The notes under the pieces: generated by a model
Databases searched by the model: none
What the model saw: only the letters and a program-made list of their open reading frames with translations
What the model was told of the DNA's origin: nothing
Source of the DNA: Cadophora sp. MPI-SDFR-AT-0126
Lineage: Eukaryota > Ascomycota > Leotiomycetes > Helotiales > Ploettnerulaceae
Length of the DNA stretch: 64,000 nucleotides
NCBI GenBank assembly: GCA_020747065.1
Contig: JAGMVK010000003.1
Location: forward strand, 310,001-374,000
Reading direction: 5' to 3'
Shown here: piece after piece, positions 55,276-64,000 of the stretch
Layout of the letters: every line of letters starts with the position of its first letter
How positions within the stretch are numbered: the stretch's first letter is position 1
Position numbers and translations under genes: made by a program

Positions 55276-57264
55276 CAAAGACCCTCCATTCAGATCAGAA
55301 CTTCGCAATAACTCCCCAAGGACGACATGGAATTGTCCTGCGGCTGATCAACATGGACGGGAAACCAGAAACCCCACCTGGCAGGGACAACGCGCGGCCG
55401 TCTCACAGATGGCCCATACGAGACAGAGTAACAGGAATGTACTTGCCAGATTCAAGCAAACTAGATTGCAGTGATGCTCAAAATGGCGATTTGAAGCACC
55501 GGTTGGCAAGATTCCACGTGCGGAATCCTGCAATACCAACGAACCGACAAACATCCTCGATGAACATCAGCAATAATTATGTTCAAAATCATCAATAAGG
55601 CGAAAAGTCCATTGCGAAGGCGCCAGGAATATCCAAACCAGTTGCTAGGAGGCATTCAAGATCAGAAAATTGTTTTGGAATCCCAGTTCCAGCTGCGTGG
55701 AGTTTCGGTACTCACTCGAAACCGGGAACGCAGAGCAGGGCGAGGAAGATACTTTCTAGAAAGAAACCCATACTGTGTGAGAAATATCAATCACGTGTGG
55801 AATGGAAATATCTTACCATCGGTCTTGAGATAGTTATGTTAACTACTTGCACCTAGCAGTGCTAGCCGTTGGCCAGCAGCATCCGTCAATCTATTGATGG
55901 TCGTCTGCGATGGTCGTGTATATAAGCCGGTTTCTTGCAATGGTCCTTTGTTCTTCCCTCGTTGGTTCTGCCCGTTCAGCTGGTTCCGCATATATCCTGG
56001 CGTGAGAATGGAGCTGAAGCAGAGCAGGTAATTTTCAGTCAAGATCGACCATCCTTGACCAGAGAAATATGTACGTGCTTCGTTGGCGCGAAGACTTCGT
56101 CCATATCCGCCATTGCAACTCATCCACAGAATAGGACATGGCGTTTCGGTGTTGAAGGACCGTGGCGCACGTGATGTTTTCTTTTCTCGCTACTACCCGT
56201 CGCAGTTATCGCCATTTTTGCTCCACTTCAACTTCATCTAAACAAGCGTTTCCACATTCACTGGCGATGGCGTGACGTCATCGAAGAGAATCGAAGAGCC
56301 ATCTATTTCAAGCGTTGAACAATGTCCAGTCCGTGTCGCGTTTGTAATCATGTGTCACTGACCTCTCCCAGAGGCAGATTGGTTCTTCACCCTTTGAACA
56401 ATGATTCTGTACAGGAGACATATCGTGGTAGTGCATGTGTCATAATGTTCTGTCAATACTCAACGTTCAGGGAACGAAACCTAGGGGGCGCTGACGCAGA
56501 CTCTACTTCAGGAATCACAATCCAAGTCGATTATAAAGATCAATAGGTAGAAGACCAATAGCTTTAATGGCATGAACAGAAGCTTTCTCATTAGATCTAG
56601 GGGGTGATTACAAGAGCCGTCTGACTGAATAAGACCACCAGAAATAATCTATGGTTTGTCCCAAACCTAGCTCACTCTGAGTCTCTCCTACCCTAAGCAA
56701 ACCAGAAAGCATCTCCACCGTCGCTATGAGCATGCCATTTCGAAAATCAGTTTAATTTTACATTCAGATACGTTATCTCATAATGATGTTGAAAGCGCAT
56801 GACCCAGTCGGTCAGCGATCAGACGAAATTGTGATCACATCGTAGACAGAGGGACGACGAGATATTGTCGGCGGGCGCTGAACAGAGCCTCTTCAAGTCT
56901 CGTGATATTATAAGTAAAGTTATGTATCTTAAGTTGCTTTTTATAGCAGATCAGTAAATTATCGATGGCTGTGGCATGGTCACTGCAACGCTCAAACCGG
57001 TCTCTTCTATCACAGGCTTGTGGTACGATGAATTTTCCGCTATATGTTGGCTCGTCAGACCATATCCTGCCGCTGACATAGTAAACTCAGCTTGATAGGT
57101 AGATATACACCTCAAGAATAACCGTCTATCATGGAGAAGTGAAAAGACAACAAGGTGGAAGCGAACAGAGGATTCGATGCCGAGGCCTCGTGTAACAATA
57201 GTGAGTCGCATCCCACACCACACCCTTCCATGTCATTCCTTGCGGATCATTGGCGAGATATCAC
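55276..57264. other. gene-poor stretch between the CmcJ-like gene and NLR-2
   Basis: Frames near 55353, 55579, 55839 (minus) and 56322 lack family features. The ATG frame at 56322 (MSSPCRVCNHVSL..., 74 residues) sits about 150 bases after the second copy of the promoter-like segment and might be the start of a degenerate gene. Confidence 0.4.
56168..56290 (+). repeat. promoter-like duplicated segment, copy 2
   Basis: CACGTGATGTTTTCTTTT then CTCGCTACT, followed by the same order of diverged blocks as at 44494-44615, in the same orientation. It lies about 1.8 kb upstream of NLR-2; copy 1 lies about 1.9 kb upstream of P-1. Confidence 0.55.
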
Positions 57265-57813
57265 ATGAAGTCGGTATGTGGCCTGGGTCATTCTGATGAA
57301 TGGCACTTCAACCGCATTCACCCATTAATAATCTATGTCATGTTGGAGACCAATGAAGTAGGAAAGCCTATAAATCAGCCAACCTTTCTGCCTATCCAGC
57401 CTTTCTGGCTTGCAGCATATGATGACTCCGAGCCACTAAGAGAAGTTGAGCTTATCGATGCATGCAGAGCATCGTGGCCGGATAAATTCCAGTGCAGCCC
57501 TGCATGTTTCTACCCCTCTTTTCGTAGTAGTCAAGCCAATAGAATTACAACATTTCTGCCACAATCAGGCGAATTGATCAGGCTCTCCAGCATCGTGGAA
57601 GGACTTCGTTTCATTGGATCGAATAGAGCCTCACCATGGAAAAAGGGCATTCTTGATGTGCATGAGCAACATGCAACACTCGGTTCGAACTTCCATCGTT
57701 CATGCTTCGCCCTCCATGGCGTTGAGATGCAAGCATATCTTGATGGTATTATGCTGAGATTATGCTTGTGGAAATGCGACGAGGGTTCACCGTTCAGTCG
57801 TGAACAAAGTTAG
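57265..57813 (+). CDS. hypothetical protein, uncertain
   Basis: An open frame of 182 residues from ATG 57265. Composition is even, with Trp, Cys and aromatic residues spread through it (for example WHFNRIHPLIIYV and PIQPFWLAAYDDSEPL), which is more protein-like than most frames nearby. No membrane segment, repeat or family is recognised, and no introns are evident. It ends 162 bp before the NLR-2 start on the same strand. It may be a genuine small gene or a relic. Confidence 0.35.
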   Translation: MKSVCGLGHSDEWHFNRIHPLIIYVMLETNEVGKPINQPTFLPIQPFWLAAYDDSEPLREVELIDACRASWPDKFQCSPACFYPSFRSSQANRITTFLPQSGELIRLSSIVEGLRFIGSNRASPWKKGILDVHEQHATLGSNFHRSCFALHGVEMQAYLDGIMLRLCLWKCDEGSPFSREQS

Positions 57814-57975
57814 CCATAACAATTTGAGAGCCTTAGTTCCAGCTTTATGGTAAAAAGATAACTCAGAAACCTCCCAGCTTCTTTTCAATGCCGCACCACC
57901 ATATGCAAGGATCCGATTTCCGCTATTGCTGAACTCTGAGCAGGAAGGGATACAATCTCATCCCCAACCAGCACC

Positions 57976-60900
57976 ATGCCTGTCCGACTCGAGTCACTGT
58001 CCCTTTCTGACACCCAGAGTCAGAATGGTGATCATGAATTCCAGACTGTCAAAAAATCTTTGCCTACCAAGAGGTTGGAGGAATATGATATCGATTTCTC
58101 GTGAGTACAAGAAAGGAACCACTGTGAACTACGATTGATTTTCCCTCTTAGTGATACCAGAAAGTTCGCAGTGTCTAGGTGGGGCGACATTCGGGAGGCA
58201 TCGAGAGAATTGTTGTTTGCCGACGGTGAGTTTGCGTGCGCTTTACGAGAAGTTTTGCACTGATTGATGAAAAGATCTCCAAATTTGTGCTCACTTCAAC
58301 ACTTGGGATGATCTTGCCGAAGAGATTGATTCAAGAATCTGCGATCCCGCGTCAACAGCACTGATGAAGCGAGAAATGAGCAAAATACAATCTCTTCCTC
58401 GTGTATTAGCTGCGTTAGCACAAATTTTCGCAACGTCCGTCACCCCTTACGAAGCAGATTTTGGACTGGTATGGGGCATGATCTACCTGACTCTCAAGGT
58501 ATTTAAGTCCAGATCACTTCCGGTCACACTACATGTCTCACATTCTTAGATGTCGTATTCGTCGACCCAGAGACTCAGGAGGATAGTGAATGTTTTTGTC
58601 AGGATACGTAGGGCAGTGGAGCTCTTCAACGGAAATATTGAGGCATGTGATAAAATAGACGAGGCCAGAATTGCCACCATCGACTTTTTGGACCCAATGT
58701 TGAATATCATAAGCGACATGGTAGATTACCTCCACGAGTCAGCGTCAGGTAACTCTTTCCCTTTCTTAAATCTCTAAATTGGGTCATATTGACGTTAGAT
58801 AGTCAAGATTGCCGAGGATCTCTGGCCAGAGGTCAACGAACGCATTAATGGTCAGACCAAGACTCTGGACTTGGCTGTGAAGCATGTCAACGACTTGACC
58901 AACTACTCAAAAGCGAATCGGGATCTGGAGATTTTGAACATTAAAATGAAGCACGCTTTGATGCCCGAGGATGAGGAAAGAGGATCGTTCCCCGTAAAGA
59001 AATTGCCTTTCGAGCGGAATGAACGGTTTTACGGGCGACGAGCCGAGCTGGACGAGATGCTGGAGTGCCTACGTCCGAGGGATGATCATTCATTTAGGAC
59101 CTACACGATCTATGGCAAAAGAGGAGTCGGGAAGACCGCCATGGCTCTTCAATTTGCCTACGCAAACGAGAAAACCTATGATGCCATTTTCTGGATTCAA
59201 TGCGAAACATCGGTCACCATACGACAGAGCTTCACAAATGTGGCCATGGCACTGAACATTCCAGCAGCAGACAGAGACGGTCGGCACGAAGAAAACCAAA
59301 TGGCCGTGCAAAAATGGTTGAAGAAAACTAGTATGAACTTTCTTATCATCTATAGTCCGGTGCTGATTTCCCTGCAGAAAAGAAGTGGCTCCTGGTATTC
59401 GATAACGTTGGTGAGTCAATCTATTTTGAGGTGAGAGCTCGGCTGAGTATGAACAGAAAATGAGAAGATTCTGCAATCCTACTGGCCTGTCGGTGCAAGC
59501 GGCGCTGTCCTGATCACATCGAGAAAATATCACAACTTCATCCACGATCTTTGTCGTAAGGGATCGACGGTAAAACCCTTCACTCCGAACCAAAGCTGGG
59601 AGCTTCTACTAGAGCTGTTAGGGCCAGAGTGGAAAAAGTTGAACCAGGACCGAAAAATTGATGAATCCGACGTCAGCGCTGCAAAGGCAATGCTCAAAGA
59701 TCTAGAGGGTCTTGCTCTGGCCATTGAACAGATGGCAATTTTGATCAAAGATGAAAATATCGGTGGTCCTAATATAGCCAAAACGTATGAGATGTTCAAA
59801 GATAGGAGGAGTAAACTCCCGCAGCGCCATTCGACAGAACGTCCGACTTGGGAACAATCTCTGGACACTCTTTGGGACATCATTTTCAGATGCTTGTCAC
59901 CGAACGCACGAGTTCTCATTGGCGTACTTGCTTGGATGTCTCCAGGTAGGCAAACAATGGGCTTACGAATGATTATTTGCTTACCCAACTGGTAGATGGC
60001 ATTCTCATCAAGCTCTTTCTGCCACGGAACCAGAGTGCGTTGAGCGGCAACTTATCCTTCTGCCAGCAAGATCCAGTTCACATCGATCCGAACAACCGAG
60101 CATCGCTTTTCAGTATCATCACACCTTCACCACAATTCGATGCGGCAATAGAAGAATTGCGAACGAGGAAACTTATCAAGCAAGATAACCAGCTTATGTC
60201 TATTCATCGTGTCGTCCAAGAAGCTGTCAACTTCCACAGCATCGAGGACCTCCAACAGTCCTTCGATGCTGCCTGCCGTCTTGTGTACGAACAATTCCCG
60301 AAGAGAAAGTTAGATGAAGACCTGTACTCTGCGTGGTATATCTGCCAAGATTACATCTCTCATGTAATCCACTTGAGTAAAAGATTTTCGGAATTCTCCA
60401 AGTCCGGCAAGCTGACCGCATCGAGTGATTTTGTAAAGCTTTTAAGCAATGCAGCATGGTGGGTATTTACTTATTTCCAATCCTGAGCTATGTTGACCAA
60501 GACTTAGGTATTTGTACGAGCTTGGGGACTACGACGCCTGCACCAGAGTGGTCGAGACTGGTATTGCTGCTTGTGACAAGAAGAAACCGCAACTGTTTGC
60601 AAACTTGCGTACGACCGAGGGCTGTCTTTACTATGAGTTAAATCGTCTTGAAGAGTGTCGGAAAGCATGGGAAGAAGCACAACGGCTTCGCAAGACCTTT
60701 CTGCCTCATGCCCATCCAGGCCGTCGGTACCCCTTCCAATATTGATTTGCTTGATTCTAATATCTTACATAGTTGCTGCCATGTACAACAACATTGGTAA
60801 TCTCGAGCTGGCTACTGGAGATATCAAAAAAGCAATGACGAGTTACGAAAATGCTCTGCAGATATGGGTTGCTGGTGGAGACGAGACTGCTAATGCTCTT

Positions 60901-61614
60901 GCGGTGACGTATCTGTGCATGGGCAGAGTCTACATGTTACAGGGAAAGTATGATGAGGCGCACGCTCACACAACTTATTCAAGTGAACTTCTTGGTCGTA
61001 CTGTGGGGGCAGACAAGGGATTTCAGGCTTTGTGCGTACCCCTAACCGATGCCTTGGCCCCAATTATTTACCTATTCAGACTAACATTTCTTAGCGTTCA
61101 CTACGCGTATGGAAACATCTACTTCAGGCAAAGTGAGTTGGAGCTTGCATGGAGAGCTTACGACGCTTCTCTGAAAATAGGATTGGCCAGAATGCCAATT
61201 CATCCAATCACTGCCGCGGCTTGGTACTCTCTTGGTTGTGTTGAGTTCACTATGGGCAATAATGCTACTGCATTGTACGTAAGATGATCTCTGGCTGACG
61301 AAAGCTTTCGATTTCTGACTTCTAACAGATTCGATTTCGAAAAGGCGAAAGCCATACTGAGGCTTCGTAGTCCTACTCGGGATGACGGACCAATCGCCCG
61401 TCTTCTATGGAAAACGGCCGTTATTCTCGACACGGATCCTGATGGTGAGTCCAAGGCCGACGCAGCCAAGCTAAGACTGCAAGCCCGACAAGCACGACAA
61501 GAATTGGTGGCCAATGGAGAAGGAGGGGAGGTGCCTTATGATGAACGAGACGGGCGAGACAGAAGTAAAGAGGAAGACAGCTTCGCTGCTCTGGTTCCAT
61601 TGTTTTATCGTTAA
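57976..61614 (+). CDS. NLR-2: NB-ARC/TPR STAND protein, paralog of NLR-1
   Basis: Twelve exons: 57976..58100, 58152..58225, 58275..58498, 58550..58748, 58803..59330, 59378..59410, 59457..59945, 59996..60458, 60508..60722, 60773..61031, 61095..61274 and 61329..61614. All phases fit, giving 1024 residues. The helical N-terminal domain has EYDIDFSDTRKFAVSRW and FGLVWGMIYLTLK, matching NLR-1 (EYNVDFSDTREFACERW). The NB-ARC has Walker A GKRGVGKT (312-319), WLLVFDN, GAVLITSR and GLALAI. TPR-like helices (YNNIGNLELATGDI, VHYAYGNIYFRQSELE) and a Glu/Arg-rich tail follow. Exons of 74, 224, 33 and 180 nt recur exactly in NLR-1. Its stop lies 265 bp from the stop of P-2, tail to tail. It is probably a ligand-triggered switch in non-self recognition, inferred from the family. 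Confidence 0.88.
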
Positions 61615-61879
61615 TTGTTTGGCTACATCACTGTAATAGGCCTTTTTCATTTGTAATCTATCGGTAGCGGGATGCTTTGATTTTCATGCTATTTGTTCCC
61701 TTTTAGTGACGTTCAAAATTTTGGATTGAGTCATATATTTGGCCCGGTGCGAGAAGATAAAACCTGAAGTGGAGAAAACGGCCGTCAAATATATATTTTG
61801 CATACAAATTTCGGTTTTAAAGAGACCACGCAGCTGCTTGCATTGAAACAGAAAACTACACACATGACCATTGAGCGAA

Positions 61880-63691
61880 TCATCCAACTGGTGGGAAGGA
61901 TTGATTTGGGGATTTGAGATCCAAAACCACCTGCCAAACTTGAAAAATCAATGATACAACCATGAGGAAAATGGTTAAAGTAGCGAAGAGAACAAGTATC
62001 TGTCGAGGCATCAGCTAGAAGTACAAATCATGGTTTTCATCTTGTTACTCACCTGGTTGTTCCAGAGGTTGTACCATGCCGCGACATTACGGCGATCGCT
62101 CAGTAACGACCTCACATTCGTAGGTTGATACACCTGAACATATTGTTGCAGTTCAAGTAGACGCTTCCCAAAAAATGGGAATTCTATGTGGGGGTTGTAA
62201 TGCTCGATTGGCTCATTCGCGTCTATTTCATCGTAGATCACGCTTGCTTCGTCAGATGAACATCTTTTGGCGCAAAGCTCATAAATGAGCGGATCACAAG
62301 CCCACGATGCTACGCCAGACATGGCAGAATCCTCCTTGGTGGCAATCATGCGTGAGAAAGCCTTCCAGGACCTGTTATCCTGGCCAAAAATGAGACGGTA
62401 CGAGAGCAAAATCTCCTCGAAGTACTCTGCTGTCGGAAACTGGGGTACGCTGACATCCTCGCAACTGTTCGTAGCATGATCATTGAGAATTCTGTAAATC
62501 AAACTTAGTGAAGTGAAGCGACGTGATGCAGATGATTGAGACTGGAATCTAACCTGGACAGGATGTGGCCATTCTTCTGCGCTGCCATCATGCGGCAATA
62601 CGACGGATATTGAAACAACTTGATTGACTTCTTGCTGCTGTCCAATTCCAGATGCAGAGTCAACGATGTTACCCACTCGATGTTCAGTTCAGCGAGTCCA
62701 TGAAGGGTATTGAAACAGACGTTTTGAACTATGATGGAATCTCTGGTGGGGCAGCTGGCTAAGTCCTGCTCGGTACACAGCAGAGCAGGTCTTGATGTTG
62801 GCAACAGGTCTCCAAATCGACCAAGCATGCTGTAGATTGGCAGATCAATGTAATCGAAACCTTGTCGAAATGTAAGATACTTCCGAGTGGCCAATGCATT
62901 TCTTCCCCCAGAAGAGTTTGTGGATGTCTTGGCGACCTCAAGTTTGTCGACTCGAGGGTGAGAGACCGGGTCGTAGAACATCGCTGAGACTTTCAGCAAC
63001 TATCACGAATACAGGTATCAGGGTACTCACTCAGCCAGCCGATTGCAGCGAAGACAACTTGATTCGGAATCGCTCGCTCTTGATCGAGCTGCCTCTTGAG
63101 AGTGCCGTTACTATCGAGTTCGTCGACGATCTCGACAAGAGCCAAGTTCTCTTTTGCTCTCATGAGTTGCACGATCCGAATGAAAAAGTCGTACACGATA
63201 ACCAGATCTCCAGATCTTGGACTAGTGGTTGTGGCGTCTAGCCCAACCAAGGTTTGAACCAACAAATGCCAGATGGAGGTGAACTTAGATCTGAGAAAGC
63301 TGGTGTACCACGATGAGGCTCTGAGCAAAGAACCTTTCACAAGGTCATCGCCGACGATCAAAGAAACCAAAGTATCCTGACACTGGGTCTCTTCGACTGT
63401 TAACCAGGGCAGATTTGCTACCAAAGAGTCAGATCTAGTTTAGGGTTGATGGTGGAGAGCATTTACACATGATATTGGACCCCGAAACATCAGATAGAGC
63501 CGTGCTGGCGCGTATGAGAGTTGATGCACGTCGAAATGGCCTTGCCTGCCTAACCGATGGACTCTAATCCTTGGTCAGCCAATTCTTTAAGAAAACATCA
63601 GACAAAGACTGTAGGAGGTCCATACGAATCTCGTCATCCAACTGCCCCGTCTCCCTAGCTGGATATCTTCAACGTCCGTTATGTCTGCCAT
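61880..63691 (-). CDS. P-2: unknown protein with C-terminal membrane segment, paralog of P-1
   Basis: Six exons on the minus strand: 63691..63626, 63563..63467, 63417..63031, 62983..62554, 62503..62053 and 61999..61880. All phases fit, giving 516 residues. It shares with P-1 NLALVEIVDELDSNGTL, IGWL-TMFYDP, IEWVTSLTLHLELD, ILLSYRLIFGQDN, RLLELQQYVQ, DRR and WYNLW, then one membrane segment (about 478-500) and a short tail. The introns after the GWLT-coding site, within the middle block and just before the membrane segment fall at the same places as in P-1. The N-terminal 55 residues are basic and Ser/Arg-rich. A 16-base T run (63694-63709) lies directly upstream, i.e. poly-A before the ATG on the coding strand. 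Function unknown. Confidence 0.82.
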
Positions 63692-64000
63692 TGTTTTTTT
63701 TTTTTTTTTACCGAGAATGAAAGTTTCAAGAACAAGCTTAGATGTCTTCCAGGCTACTGTTTCTAAACCACTTCAAGCACCACGGCACCTTTTTGAAAGC
63801 TATATACTCAAACTGAGTATCTAAGCCCTGTTGAATCGGCTCAGAACAGCCGAGATTCATGCAAACAAACAGAATCAATTATCCAAGTCGAGAGCGAGTC
63901 TGCCTTCTATTCTGGCAAGACACCGCCTTTCCCACCATTCAGAAACCCATTTGCTCTTAGAAGTAAGAGCGACTGATAGGCGCAGCCTTGTGCATTGGGG
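63692..64000 (-). promoter_or_regulatory. upstream region of P-2 with A-tract
   Basis: On the P-2 strand a run of 16 A (63709-63694) ends two bases before the ATG. No gene is seen to the window edge. Confidence 0.4.

Noticed and set aside
1..64000. tRNA, rRNA or CRISPR elements
   Set aside because: No GTTCRANYC box with a matching A box and acceptor stem was seen, no rRNA sequence, and the regular repeats found lack CRISPR repeat/spacer form.

Overview
The window is nuclear DNA of a filamentous ascomycete (Pezizomycotina). Genes are dense, introns are short (about 40-170 bp, mostly 48-75) with GT...AG ends and CTAAC/CTAAT-like branch sites, and the content includes a HET-domain gene, NB-ARC/TPR (NLR-like) genes, a TRI12-type MFS pump and a CmcJ-like oxygenase. 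Helotiales/Leotiomycetes would fit, but that is inference. All gene models are read by eye from frames, splice signals and comparison between paralogs in the window. CC1-CC6, NLR-1/2 and P-1/2 are my own labels.

Region 1 (1-28 kb). After the 3' end of an MFS transporter comes a run of plus-strand genes of one architecture: a disordered N-terminus, a long central coiled coil, and two hydrophobic segments near the C-terminus. These are CC1 (1862), CC2 (5335), CC3 (15485), CC4 (21522) and CC5 (25151); CC6 (41390) is a sixth member further right. Between them sit small disordered, charged proteins (9464, 10621, 12488, 13268, possibly 14189), two of which are clearly related. CC3 and CC6 carry in-frame TAG codons, and CC5 and CC6 need an extra intron or a frameshift. 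CC1 and CC6 share non-coding 3' repeats that look like tandem exon/intron units. I recognise no described family here; it looks like a lineage-specific, fast-evolving array.

Region 2 (28-41 kb). A BTB/POZ protein with a nuclear-localisation-like N-terminus (minus strand), a PLC-like phosphodiesterase, a HET-domain protein with a C-terminal membrane region, a small unknown minus-strand protein and a decayed minus-strand stretch that may derive from an ankyrin gene.

Region 3 (46-64 kb). An inverted duplication of a two-gene convergent module: P-1 (+, 46435-48314) facing NLR-1 (-, 48494-52578), then NLR-2 (+, 57976-61614) facing P-2 (-, 61880-63691). NLR-1 and NLR-2 are multi-exon NB-ARC/TPR proteins of 1059 and 1024 residues that share exon lengths. 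P-1 and P-2 are 521- and 516-residue proteins with one C-terminal membrane segment, and I cannot assign them to a described family. Keeping the pair, the tail-to-tail arrangement and most intron positions despite strong protein divergence suggests an old functional unit, plausibly a receptor plus a membrane partner in non-self recognition. The spacer between the arms holds an intact five-exon CmcJ-like gene and a minor hypothetical gene.
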